Assembly (NCBI RefSeq): GCF_001969265.1
Contig: NZ_CP019304.1
Coordinates: 2,914,001-2,978,000, forward strand
DNA: 64,000 nt
Direction: 5' to 3'
DNA from: Arthrobacter sp. QXT-31
GTDB taxonomy: Bacteria > Actinomycetota > Actinomycetes > Actinomycetales > Micrococcaceae
Within the stretch, counting starts at the first letter, position 1, and the number at the start of each line of letters is the position of its first letter. The notes beneath the pieces were generated by a model that worked only from the letters and a program-made list of their open reading frames with translations, was not told the DNA's origin and ran no database searches. Positions 41,754-50,698 of the stretch are shown here, in pieces. The translations under genes were made by a program, and so were the position numbers.

Positions 41754-42763
41754 GCGGGTCACTGATCATCCAGCAGCCCGGAAACTCGGTGGTCACGGAC
41801 CTGGGCCGCTTCCGCGGACCCCGGTTCGGACTTCCCGTCAACGGGGCCCTCGACCAGTTCTCGGCGAGGGCGGCCAACATCCTCGCCGCCAATGCGGACA
41901 ACGCCCCGCTGCTGGAAATTACCGCCCTCGACTTCCGTATGCGTGCCACCAGCGACCTGCTCATCGCGGTCACGGGCGCACCATTGACTCTGACCGTTGA
42001 CGGGCGCGAATGCCAGCAGTGGGAGCCGGTGTCTGTCCGTGCCGGGGAGACGGTTGCGGTGCGCCGCATCACCGGCGGCCTTCGCGCCTACCTCGCCGTC
42101 CACGGCTCGGTGGAGGCGCCGGCCCTGCTGGGAAGCTGCGCCCCTGATACGGTCATCGGCTTCGGCCTCCGGCTCTCCGAAGGCATGGAACTGAAGACGT
42201 CCAGGAGCGTCGGGCCCATCCGGCAGCCATACTTTGACCTTCCGCTGTTCAGGCTTGGGCTGACCCGGCCCGAGTTCAGCAGCAGGGCGGTCATTGACGT
42301 CACGGACGGTCCGGACGTCGACGAATTCGGTGACACAGCAGAGCTGCTGTACAACACCGAATACACCGTCAGCGCCCGGAGCAACCACATCGGGCTGCGC
42401 CTCGGCGGTGCCCTTCCCGAACGCCAGACGTCAGCAGAAGTGCTGTCCCGCGGCGTTCCGGTGGGAGCCATCGAGGTTCCGTCCAGGGAAGAACTGCTGG
42501 TGCTGCACCGCGGACGCGGCGTCACGGCCGGCTATCCCGTCCTGGCAGTGGTTACCAGCCGTTCCCTGGACACCCTTGCCCAGGCCCGGCCGGGACACAC
42601 CATCACCTTCCGCAAGACCACCGTCCCCGAAGCCACAGCAAAGCATCGGGCGGCTTTACGGGAACTGGAGAACCTCCGTTCCCGAGTCAGCACAGTCTTC
42701 GCCCTCCTTGGCATCGGCAAAGAGCCCGGCTGGCCGGAACTCGCACCGGCAGCCGGCAGCTAA
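41750..42763 (+). CDS. pxpC: 5-oxoprolinase subunit C (KipA/biotin-dependent carboxyltransferase family)
   Basis: 337 residues: NSVVTDLGRFRGPRFGLPVNGALDQFSARAANILAAN and GHTITFRKTTVPEA are typical. ATG 41750 overlaps the pxpB stop. With pxpAB it completes ATP-dependent 5-oxoprolinase, so a full enzyme is encoded here. Confidence 0.95.
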   Translation: MSGSLIIQQPGNSVVTDLGRFRGPRFGLPVNGALDQFSARAANILAANADNAPLLEITALDFRMRATSDLLIAVTGAPLTLTVDGRECQQWEPVSVRAGETVAVRRITGGLRAYLAVHGSVEAPALLGSCAPDTVIGFGLRLSEGMELKTSRSVGPIRQPYFDLPLFRLGLTRPEFSSRAVIDVTDGPDVDEFGDTAELLYNTEYTVSARSNHIGLRLGGALPERQTSAEVLSRGVPVGAIEVPSREELLVLHRGRGVTAGYPVLAVVTSRSLDTLAQARPGHTITFRKTTVPEATAKHRAALRELENLRSRVSTVFALLGIGKEPGWPELAPAAGS

Positions 42764-42772
42764 GGATCACCG

Positions 42773-44152
42773 ATGACCTCCCCTCGGACTAACCCCAAGT
42801 TAGGAATGAAAATGTCTTCACCAACGCGTGCGGCCGTTCCGCAGCATGACCGCCTCGATGCGAGGCAGACCCGCAAGGTAGTGACCGCCGGCTGTGTCGG
42901 CATCTTCGTGGAGCTTTACGACAACGGCATTTTTGCCTTCATGGCCGGAACCCTGGCCCTCGTGTTCCTGGCGCCCGGCAACCCGGACAACGCCCTGCTG
43001 TTCGTCTTCGCCGGCTACGCCGTGTCCTTCTTCGTCCGCCCGCTCGGCGCAGTCGTCTGCGGCATCCTGGGGGACAAGATCGGACGGCAAAAACTACTGG
43101 TCTTTGTCATCCTGCTGATCAGCGTGGCGACGGCGGGCATCGGCCTGCTGCCTGCCTACTCGGCCATCGGTATCGCAGCACCGGTGCTGCTGGTGCTGCT
43201 CCGCATGATGCAGGGCTTCTCTGTGGGCGGCGAGGCCGCCGGCGCCATGACCTTCCTCGCCGAGCACGCCCCTGAAGGCAAGCGCGGCATCATCACCTCC
43301 TACGCCCAGATCGCCTCCTTCGCTGCCCTGCTCACCGGCACCCTCGTTGCCTACTCCATGTCCCCGTGGCTCACCCAGGCAGCCATCGATGGCGGCGGCT
43401 TCGGTTCCTTCGCATGGCGCATTCCGTTCCTGGTAGCCATCCCGATGGGCGTCATCGGCTGGTACATCCGCAAGGCCATCAGCGACACCCCCAACTTCCA
43501 GAAGCTCAAGGAAGAGGGCGGCCTGTCCAAGAACCCGCTGAAGGAAGCCTTCGCTTCCGCCGAACACCGCCGCGCCATGCTGCTGGCACTGTTCATCCCG
43601 CTCATGAACGGCTCCGGCTACTACGTCCTGTTCTCCTACATGCCGACGTTCCTCAAGGGCAAGCAGCTCAACTTCACCATCGGCGAGGCCCTGCTGGTCA
43701 CCGCCTGCAGCCTGGTGGTCATCTGCATCGCCATCCCGTTCATGGGTGCCCTCTCCGACCGCGTCGGGCGCAAGAAGGTCATCGCCGGCGCCGCCATCGC
43801 CATGGCCATCCTCGGTATTCCCGCCTACGCCCTGATCGCCACCGGCAACATGGCCCTGGCCATCCTGGGTGCCTGCATCATGGCCGTCGTCTTCGCCGGA
43901 CACACCGCGGTGATCCACATCCTGATCGTGGAACTGTTCCCCACCCGGGTCCGCTACTCGGCCTACGGCCTGGGCTACAACATCTCCTCGGCACTCTTCG
44001 GCGGAACTGCCCCGCTGCTGATGACCTGGCTGATCTCCTCCACCGGCAATATCTACATGCCCGCCTTCTACGCCGTCATCACGGCGCTGGGCACGCTGGC
44101 GGCCGTCAGCACCGTCAAGGACCGGGCGCACCTGCCGCTGCGCGACGCCTAA
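42773..44152 (+). CDS. MHS-family MFS transporter
   Basis: 459 residues, twelve membrane segments. GILGDKIGRQKLL after TM2 and ALSDRVGRKKVI in the second half are the metabolite:proton symporter (shikimate/proline/betaine-type) motifs. ATG 42773 follows AGGA; ATG 42812 also has AGGA and would remove 13 residues. Placed ten bases after pxpC, it is the probable importer of 5-oxoproline or a related cyclic amino acid (inference). Confidence 0.93.
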   Translation: MTSPRTNPKLGMKMSSPTRAAVPQHDRLDARQTRKVVTAGCVGIFVELYDNGIFAFMAGTLALVFLAPGNPDNALLFVFAGYAVSFFVRPLGAVVCGILGDKIGRQKLLVFVILLISVATAGIGLLPAYSAIGIAAPVLLVLLRMMQGFSVGGEAAGAMTFLAEHAPEGKRGIITSYAQIASFAALLTGTLVAYSMSPWLTQAAIDGGGFGSFAWRIPFLVAIPMGVIGWYIRKAISDTPNFQKLKEEGGLSKNPLKEAFASAEHRRAMLLALFIPLMNGSGYYVLFSYMPTFLKGKQLNFTIGEALLVTACSLVVICIAIPFMGALSDRVGRKKVIAGAAIAMAILGIPAYALIATGNMALAILGACIMAVVFAGHTAVIHILIVELFPTRVRYSAYGLGYNISSALFGGTAPLLMTWLISSTGNIYMPAFYAVITALGTLAAVSTVKDRAHLPLRDA

Positions 44153-44188
44153 CCATTTCCACTGCACTGCAATAACCAGGAGACTTAA

Positions 44189-44944
44189 ATGCCGTTTTCC
44201 GACTACTCAACCGCACTCGTCACCGGCGCCTCAACAGGTATGGGTGCCGCGATCGCCGAGCGCCTCGCCAAGCGGGGACTCACCGTCCACGCCGTGGCCC
44301 GCAACGAGGAGCGACTGAACGACCTGGCCGACAAGACCGGCGCCATTCCCCACGTCGTCGACCTGACTGACACCGCAGCCCTGACGGCCGCCGTCGGGAA
44401 CCTGGAGGTCGACGTGCTGGTGAACTGCGCCGGTGTGTCCCGCCCGGGCAACATCCTGGACTCCTCGGAGAGCGACATCGACGAACTCGTGGACGTCAAC
44501 CTCCGCGGCCTGCTCCAGCTGACCCGGCTGGTCCTGCCCGGCATGGTGGAACGCGACCGCGGCCACGTCATCAACATCAGCTCCATCGCCGGCCTGTACA
44601 ACTTCTACGGGCACACCGTGTACCACGCCACCAAGGCAGCCGTGCACCAGATCTCGCGGCAGCTGCGCAACGACACCGTCGGCAAGCGCATCCGCGTCAC
44701 CGAGATCTGCCCCGGACGCGTGGAAACCGAGATCTTCGGCCGCAACATGGGCGGTACGCCCGAGGCCATGGAAGAGGCGTGGAAGACGTACTACGAAGGC
44801 TACGAGTCCCTGACCACGGACGATATCGTCAACGCCATGGACTACGCCATCGAAACGCCCCGCCACGTGAACGTGGGCATGCTGGAACTCATGCCCACAT
44901 TCCAGGTTCCCGGCGGGCTCACGTTCGACCGGCGCCAAGCTTAA
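44189..44944 (+). CDS. SDR family oxidoreductase, YdfG-like
   Basis: 251 residues: TGASTGMG (nucleotide binding), NCAGVSRPG, and the active site Tyr145-x3-Lys149 in YHATKAAVHQ. Its overall shape resembles NADP-dependent 3-hydroxy acid (serine-type) dehydrogenases. ATG 44189 follows AGGAG, 37 bases after the transporter stop. In the pxp operon it may act on a hydroxylated derivative of the transported compound. Confidence 0.9.
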   Translation: MPFSDYSTALVTGASTGMGAAIAERLAKRGLTVHAVARNEERLNDLADKTGAIPHVVDLTDTAALTAAVGNLEVDVLVNCAGVSRPGNILDSSESDIDELVDVNLRGLLQLTRLVLPGMVERDRGHVINISSIAGLYNFYGHTVYHATKAAVHQISRQLRNDTVGKRIRVTEICPGRVETEIFGRNMGGTPEAMEEAWKTYYEGYESLTTDDIVNAMDYAIETPRHVNVGMLELMPTFQVPGGLTFDRRQA

Positions 44945-45017
44945 AGCTCCCACAGGTGGGGCCGGCCGGACCGGCTCCACCCTGTTTCCCCGCTCCTCCC
45001 AATCGATAGGTTTTCCG

Positions 45018-45959
45018 ATGCAAACAGTCCGCACCGTCAGCTTCCCCGACTCCCAGCTGCTCGCTGATCTCTCGCCCCTTCCCGAAGGGCTCAAGGGAGT
45101 GGTGTGGGACCTGAAATCGGATCCCGACGGCGGGACGCTGGGCGAGATCGACGGCGTCATCCTCCCGTACATCAACGCCGGTGCGGTTCTGGGATCCCTC
45201 GCCAAGGTTGAAAACCTGAAGTACGTCCAGACACAGTCCACCGGATACGACGGCGTGATTGAGGCTGCCGGTCCGGCGGCCGGCGTCGCCAGTGCCTCCG
45301 GCGTGCACGCTGCGGCGACGGCGGAACTGGCCGTGGGCCTGATCCTGGCCAAACTGCGCGGCATCGACCAGGCCGTCCGCGACCAGCAGCACGGCCTGTG
45401 GCGGCCGGAGCGCCGCCAGTCCCTGGCCGACCGGCGCGTGCTGCTGCTGGGCGTGGGCGGGATCGGGCACGAGATCGCCCGCCGGCTGGAGCCCTTCGAG
45501 GTCACCGTTACCCGGGTGGGCAGTTCCGCCCGTACTGACGAGCACGGCGAGGTCCATGCGTCCAGCGAGCTGACTGCACTGGCCGCCACGCACGACATCC
45601 TCGTCTCGGTGCTGCCGCTGAACGAGCAGACGAACCAGCTGATCGGTGAAGAGGTCCTCGCGTCCCTGCCGGACGGCGCGCTGGTGGTGAACGTGGGCCG
45701 CGGCCCGGTGGTGGACACGGACGCCCTGACCAAGGAAGTACTGTCCGGCCGCCTGAACTGCGCGCTCGACGTCGTCGATCCCGAACCGCTGCCGCAAGAC
45801 CACGCGCTGTGGTCCGCGCCCAACGCCCTGATCACGCCGCACGTGGGCGGCAACGCGTCAGCCTTCGAGCCGCGGATCCTGAAGCTCCTCCGGGAGCAGC
45901 TCGAAGCTCTGGCCGCAGGCCAGGCCCCGGCCAACCTCGTACAGCGCGGCCCCTTCTAG
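45018..45959 (+). CDS. D-isomer-specific 2-hydroxyacid dehydrogenase
   Basis: 313 residues: VLLLGVGGIGHEIARRL (NAD motif), VNVGRGPVVDTDAL (catalytic Arg), DVVDPEPLP (Glu) and ALITPHVGG (His), so all key residues are present. ATG 45018, 74 bases after the SDR stop. It reduces a 2-oxo acid to a D-2-hydroxy acid or the reverse. Its role with the pxp genes is unclear. Confidence 0.92.
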   Translation: MQTVRTVSFPDSQLLADLSPLPEGLKGVVWDLKSDPDGGTLGEIDGVILPYINAGAVLGSLAKVENLKYVQTQSTGYDGVIEAAGPAAGVASASGVHAAATAELAVGLILAKLRGIDQAVRDQQHGLWRPERRQSLADRRVLLLGVGGIGHEIARRLEPFEVTVTRVGSSARTDEHGEVHASSELTALAATHDILVSVLPLNEQTNQLIGEEVLASLPDGALVVNVGRGPVVDTDALTKEVLSGRLNCALDVVDPEPLPQDHALWSAPNALITPHVGGNASAFEPRILKLLREQLEALAAGQAPANLVQRGPF

Positions 45960-45993
45960 GACAAGCGCCTTTCAAGGACCACTCTCCAATCAA

Positions 45994-46057
45994 GCGCGAA
46001 CGTACACTTGTGGCCCCGAACAGGGCCGCAATTGGGGCCACAAGTGTCCGTTCGCGC
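45994..46057. repeat. 64-bp inverted repeat, 24-bp arms
   Basis: The arms 45994-46017 and 46034-46057 match at 23 of 24 positions around a 16-base loop. The left arm begins GCGCGAACG and ends CTTGTGGCCCC. It lies between the 2-hydroxyacid dehydrogenase and the idonate genes, both on the plus strand. A terminator is possible, but no T-run follows, and the length and near-perfection also suit a dispersed palindromic repeat. Confidence 0.85.
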
Positions 46058-46143
46058 GAAAGCCGCGGCCTGCCGGGCCCTACTACAACGAACAACCATT
46101 GCGCACACAGCGCAGGACCGCGGCGAAGGAGCTGCTCTTTTTC

Positions 46144-46914
46144 ATGACTTCACTTTTTGATTTGACCGGGCGGGTTGCTTTGGTGACGGGTTCGAGCCGG
46201 GGGATTGGTAACGCCCTGGCGCGGGGGTTGGCTGACGCGGGCGCGACGGTGGTGTTGAACGGGGTGGATCCGGAGCGGTTGAAGGCTGCGGAGGCATTGA
46301 TGGCTGCGGATTATGCGCCGGGGCGGGTGCACAGTGTGGCGTTTGATGTCACGGACGACGCCGCAGCCCAGGCGGGGGTGGCGTGGGTCGAGGAGCACGT
46401 GGGCCCGTTGGAGGTCCTGGTGAACAATGCCGGGATCCAGCACCGGGTGCCGATGCTGGAGCTGGACGTGGCGGACTGGGAGCGGGTGCTGTCGACGGAC
46501 CTGACCAGCGCGTTCCTGGTGGGCCGGGCCGCGGCCCGGCACATGGTGGCCCGGGGGCACGGGAAGATCATCAATATCTGTTCGGTGCAGACGGACCTGG
46601 CCCGGCCCACGATCGCCCCGTATGTGGCGGCGAAGGGCGGGCTGCGGAACCTGACCCGGGCGATGACCGCGGAGTGGGCCGGTTCCGGGCTGCAGATCAA
46701 CGCGATCGCGCCGGGGTATATCCATACGGAGATGACGCAGAACCTGGTGGACGATGAGCAGTTCAACGCCTGGATTCTGGGCCGGACTCCGGCTGCGCGG
46801 TGGGGCACGGTGCAGGACCTGGCCGGCCCGGCGGTGTGGCTGGCCTCGTCCGGGTCTGATTTCGTGAACGGGCAGACGATCTTTATCGACGGCGGAATGA
46901 CGGTGGTGGTCTGA
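46144..46914 (+). CDS. idnO: gluconate 5-dehydrogenase-type SDR
   Basis: 256 residues: LFDLTGRVALVTGSSRGIG is the typical opening of 5-keto-gluconate reductases; Tyr160-x3-Lys164 in YVAAKGG is catalytic, and GFVNGQ-like FVNGQTIFIDGG ends the protein. It interconverts 5-ketogluconate and gluconate. ATG 46144. Third codon positions are dominated by G (GCG, GGG, CGG, GTG, TTG), unlike the C-rich neighbours. The downstream idonate dehydrogenase and gluconokinase genes complete L-idonate degradation. Confidence 0.92.
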   Translation: MTSLFDLTGRVALVTGSSRGIGNALARGLADAGATVVLNGVDPERLKAAEALMAADYAPGRVHSVAFDVTDDAAAQAGVAWVEEHVGPLEVLVNNAGIQHRVPMLELDVADWERVLSTDLTSAFLVGRAAARHMVARGHGKIINICSVQTDLARPTIAPYVAAKGGLRNLTRAMTAEWAGSGLQINAIAPGYIHTEMTQNLVDDEQFNAWILGRTPAARWGTVQDLAGPAVWLASSGSDFVNGQTIFIDGGMTVVV

Positions 46915-48032
46915 TGACAACGGCGAACGGTACAACAACACACAGCACAGCAGAAACAGCAGCAGCACCAGTGGAAGCGGAACTGCCGGCCTCGGGTCCG
47001 GCGGTGGTGGCGCACGGCAAGGGGATCTGCGGATCGATGACCTCCCGGTCACAGCGCCGGGGCCGGGTGAGACGGTGGTGGAGGTCCTGTACGGGGGGAT
47101 TTGCGGGTCGGACCTGCATTACTGGCTGCACGGCGCGGCCGGGGAATCGATCCTGAAGGCGCCCCTGGTCCTGGGGCATGAGATCAGTGGCCGGGTGGTG
47201 CGGGCCGCGGCGGACGGGACCGGCCCGGCGGCGGGGACGCCGGTGGCGGTGCACCCTGCGACCCCGGGCCCGGGGGACGGGACGGTGAAGTACCCGGTGG
47301 AGCGGCCGAACCTGTCGCCGGGGTGCACGTACCTGGGCTCGGCGGCGCGGTTCCCGCACACGGACGGGGCGTTCAGCCGGTACGTGAACCTGCCGGTGCG
47401 GATGCTCCGCGCCCTGCCCGAAACCCTGGATCTGCGGACCGCGGCGCTGATCGAACCGGCCAGTGTGGCGTGGCATGCGGTGTCCCGGGCCGGGAGACGT
47501 CACCGGCAAAACCGCCCTCGTGATCGGGTCCGGTCCGATCGGGGCGCTGACCGTCGCCGTGCTCAAACGCGCCGGGGCGGCCCGGATCGTCGCCGTCGAC
47601 ATGCACGAAAAGCCGCTGGAGATCGCCGCGGCCGTGGGCGCGGACGAGGTCCTGCACGCCGGTGATACAGACGCGATCGCCGGAGTGCAGGCCGACGTCG
47701 TGATCGAGTCCTCCGGGAACCACCACGGCCTGGCCTCCGCGATCCAGGGCGCGGGCCGGGGCGGGACCGTGGTCATGGTCGGGCTGCTGCCCACCGGACC
47801 CCAGCCGGTCCTGATCTCCCTGGCCATCACCCGCGAACTGGACCTCAAGGGCTCGTTCCGGTTCAACAACGAAATCGACCAGGTCATCACCGCCCTCGCC
47901 GACGGCACCCTGCACATCGGACCGGTCATCACCCACGACTACCCCGTCACCGACGCCCTCCAAGCCTTCGACACCGCCCGCAACTCCGCCCAATCCGGCA
48001 AAGTCCTCCTCAACTTCGGAGCAACATCATGA
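46914..48032 (+). pseudogene. idnD: L-idonate 5-dehydrogenase with two compensating frameshifts
   Basis: A zinc-dependent MDR dehydrogenase of about 372 residues is spread over two frames. It starts at ATG 46914 in frame with the stop of idnO overlapping, reads to HGKG, loses one G in the GGGG run at 47021-47024, continues in another frame (YGGICGSDLHYWLHG, LGHEISG, GAFSRYVNLP, IEPASVAWHAV) and returns at GGG 47492-47494 by one extra G, then runs on (GKTALVIGSGPIGALTVAVLK) to 48032. The original frame is thus restored and catalytic residues are kept. Both changes lie in G runs, so sequencing error is as likely as a real pseudogene. Confidence 0.85.
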
Positions 48033-48574
48033 TCACCAACCTGCCGCCCCTGGTTGTCATGGGCGTCTCCGGCTGCGGCAAGTCGACCATCGGCGCGCTG
48101 CTGGGCGAGCGTCTGGGCGTTCCCTTCTTTGACGGTGACGACTTCCATCCGCCGGCCAACAAGGCCAAGATGGCCAGCGGCACGCCGCTGAACGACGAGG
48201 ACAGGGCACCCTGGCTCGCGGAAATCGGGACCGCGCTGGCAACGCCCGGTGACGGAGCAGGCACGCGCATCATCGCCTGCTCGGCACTCAAGCGGAGCTA
48301 CCGGGACCTGCTCCGCAGCCACGCACCGGAGCTCGTGTTCATCCACCTTTCCGGCGCGGAAGCCACCATTGCAGGCCGGATCAGCGGCAGGGCGCACGAG
48401 TATATGCCCAGCAGCCTCCTTGCCTCGCAGCTTGCAACGCTGGAGCCGCTGGGCCAGGATGAAGCCCACATTTCCGTGGATATCCTCGGCGACCCGGCGT
48501 CGCTGGTGGACGGCATTGTCCGTCAACTGGAACTGGCCGAACAGGATGTACTGGCCACTACGGCCGGCAGCTAG
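48029..48574 (+). CDS. gntK: gluconokinase
   Basis: 181 residues. Walker A is GVSGCGKST (Lys18), followed by FFDGDDFHPPANKAKMASGTPLNDEDRAPWL, the gluconate kinase signature, and CSALKRSYRDLLR. It phosphorylates gluconate to 6-phosphogluconate, the last step of the idonate route here. ATG 48029 overlaps the stop of the dehydrogenase gene (ATGA). Confidence 0.95.
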   Translation: MITNLPPLVVMGVSGCGKSTIGALLGERLGVPFFDGDDFHPPANKAKMASGTPLNDEDRAPWLAEIGTALATPGDGAGTRIIACSALKRSYRDLLRSHAPELVFIHLSGAEATIAGRISGRAHEYMPSSLLASQLATLEPLGQDEAHISVDILGDPASLVDGIVRQLELAEQDVLATTAGS

Positions 48575-48577
48575 ACC

Positions 48578-49027
48578 TTATTGCTGCGGTGGGAGTCCGG
48601 TGCCGGCGGGCTTGGTGAGCGTTAGCTCCGTGTGCACTATGACAGTGGAACACTGGAATTGCACGGTGCAGCTCTGCAAAAGGAGCGTGGCTGCGGCCGT
48701 CCCTTCATCGAATGCCATCACGGTTGGAACCACGCGCAGGGTGACGGTTTGGGACTGTTTGGTGCAGCTGATCTGGTCACTTCCGATGCCGGAGGCGATG
48801 CGCCCGTCGCTGACCCGTTGGCTGAGCTGGACCAGGGGAACGGCCATGATCAGGCCGGGGTCCGTGTCGCACGTGAAGGTCACGGGGATATCCACTGCGG
48901 CACCATCCGCCACGAGGACCCCGGGACCTGCCTCCAGCGTGCCGGGAGTTGCGTGGGCGGGGGCGGCGACGGCCATGAGACCGGCGGTGAGAACGGCGGC
49001 GGCGAGGCGGCAACTGGTGCCTAACAT
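48578..49027 (-). CDS. small secreted hypothetical protein
   Basis: 149 residues with a signal peptide cleaved near AHA-TPG (residues 26-28). The mature part is beta-rich, with cysteines in DIPVTFTCDTDP, QISCTKQS, LLLQSCTVQFQCSTV that could form disulfides. ATG 49027. It converges on the gluconokinase gene, three bases apart. No family recognised. Confidence 0.75.
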   Translation of the reverse strand: MLGTSCRLAAAVLTAGLMAVAAPAHATPGTLEAGPGVLVADGAAVDIPVTFTCDTDPGLIMAVPLVQLSQRVSDGRIASGIGSDQISCTKQSQTVTLRVVPTVMAFDEGTAAATLLLQSCTVQFQCSTVIVHTELTLTKPAGTGLPPQQ

Positions 49028-49245
49028 CAGGTACTCCCTTGTATGGAAACCTTGAATGGAAGCAGGGCGTCACGGGTTCCCGCAGCGGTACCGGCGGGTC
49101 GCCGGGCGCCTGGTTACGGGGCCACGCCAGTGGAGGTCATGGCCCCTGACGGCAGCGCCTGCCGGGCGCTGCCCGATGCGGCCGGAAGTCCGGCTGGCCG
49201 CACAATACTCACGTATTTGTGGAGCTGGCAAGAGCCAAAAACAAA

Positions 49246-49287
49246 GGGAGCGGACGACGGCGGGACCTCCCGCCGTCGTCCGCTCCC
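49246..49287. terminator. strong bidirectional rho-independent terminator
   Basis: GGGAGCGGACGACGGCGGG (49246-49264) and its perfect 19-bp complement (49269-49287) flank ACCT. TTTT follows on the plus strand, and the upstream AAAAACAAA gives a T-tract on the minus strand. It ends the minus-strand DUF3100 operon, whose last stop is at 49313, and could block read-through the other way. Confidence 0.92.
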
Positions 49288-49312
49288 TTTTGTGCTGTTC
49301 AGCGCTACAGAC

Positions 49313-50698
49313 TCAGTGCCAAAGCCCTAGGGCAAACTCCGCAATCACCGTGGACAGCAGGAACGATGCGGTGATGGCGACGAGGCCCACCGGGATGATC
49401 TTCCAGCCGATGTTTCTCAGGAGCGGGATGTCCTTGCCCAGGGACAGGCCGGCGAGCGTCAGCATGACCGTGGCGATCGACAGGAAGTCCACCGCCTTGA
49501 TGGGCCCGTTCAGCGCCCCGGCTGCGAAGAACCAGGGGCTGGAGATGTAGGCGCCGATGGTGGTGATGTAGACGATCGCCGAGATCTTCTTGGTGAGCTT
49601 GGCCAGGGCAATGCTGACCAGCACCAGCGCGAGCATGATGGCGTACCCGGCAACGATGGTCAGGCTGAATCCCTTGGCCGCGATCGAGGCCGTGCCGATG
49701 CCCAGGACCGTGAGGACCGAGAGCGAGAGCCACAGCGGCAGGTGCATGGCGGCCGAGGATTCGGCAACCCGTTCGCGGAACCGGCGGTTCTCTTCGGCCT
49801 GGGCCTCCGCTGCAGCGTCGGTATCGGCGAGCTCGGCGCCGGTGTGCTGCGACGGGGCGCCGGCCGTGACCGCTGCCTCCTCCCGGGTCTGCTTGCGGGT
49901 CAGCGCCCGGTAGAAACGGTCCGCCAGCGGCAGGGCAAGGTAGATGCCGACGTAGACGCCCAGGATGGTGGTGATCAGGTTGGAGATGGCGGCCATGCCG
50001 AGGATGGCCTCCTGGTCGCCGGGGTAGGCGGCGATGATGCTGGCCGAGGAGGCCGCCATCATGGATCCGGACCCCACGCCTGCGCCCATGGCCAGGGCCA
50101 GGGGGTCGAAGATCTTCCAGTTGGAGATGAGGGAGGTCAGCAGCGTGATGTACACGGCGCCGAACAGGGTTCCGAACACGTACATGGCCAGGACGCCGCG
50201 GTACTGGTCGGAGTCGGGGCCGTACTTTTCGGAGACCATGGCGAAGGACGGCTCCCGGTCAAGGGAGAACGTTGCCCCCACGGTGGCCTTGCCCATGCGG
50301 AGCAGGACGGCGAGCGGCAGTGCCAGCGCGATGGTGCCCAGCAGGTGCCCGACCTCCTGCAGCAGCAGTGCAGGACCGGCCTTGAGCAGGGTGGGCAGGC
50401 TGGGGCCGATGTTGAAGGCCAGCCGCGCCACCAGGAGCAGCACAGCCACACCGACCAGGGCGGCGGCCACGCGCTGCAGGTCCAGTCCCAGGGGCTTGAA
50501 CTTCTGGACCGAGACCAGCAGGCCGAGGATAAGACCCCAGACCATGGGGAAGATGACGATCGCGCCGATGCCGACGTCGATCTTGGCCTGGCCGATCAGC
50601 TGGACCGCCAGGGCAATGACAAAGGCCAGCGCGGCGATGGGAAGCGTCAGCCGGGCACCAGCCCGGTCTGTCCGCGCGGGTGTGGTGCTGGTGCTCAT
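49313..50698 (-). CDS. DUF3100 family integral membrane protein
   Basis: 461 residues with about ten to twelve membrane segments and a charged loop in the middle (about residues 270-315). AMYVFGTLFGAVYITLLTSLIS, GAGVGSGSMMAASSASIIAAYPG and YITTIGAYISSPWFFAAGALNGP are conserved-looking membrane stretches. I place it in DUF3100, a group without assigned function. ATG 50698 overlaps the amidohydrolase stop. As the last gene of a catabolic operon it is probably the substrate transporter. Confidence 0.8.
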   Translation of the reverse strand: MSTSTTPARTDRAGARLTLPIAALAFVIALAVQLIGQAKIDVGIGAIVIFPMVWGLILGLLVSVQKFKPLGLDLQRVAAALVGVAVLLLVARLAFNIGPSLPTLLKAGPALLLQEVGHLLGTIALALPLAVLLRMGKATVGATFSLDREPSFAMVSEKYGPDSDQYRGVLAMYVFGTLFGAVYITLLTSLISNWKIFDPLALAMGAGVGSGSMMAASSASIIAAYPGDQEAILGMAAISNLITTILGVYVGIYLALPLADRFYRALTRKQTREEAAVTAGAPSQHTGAELADTDAAAEAQAEENRRFRERVAESSAAMHLPLWLSLSVLTVLGIGTASIAAKGFSLTIVAGYAIMLALVLVSIALAKLTKKISAIVYITTIGAYISSPWFFAAGALNGPIKAVDFLSIATVMLTLAGLSLGKDIPLLRNIGWKIIPVGLVAITASFLLSTVIAEFALGLWH

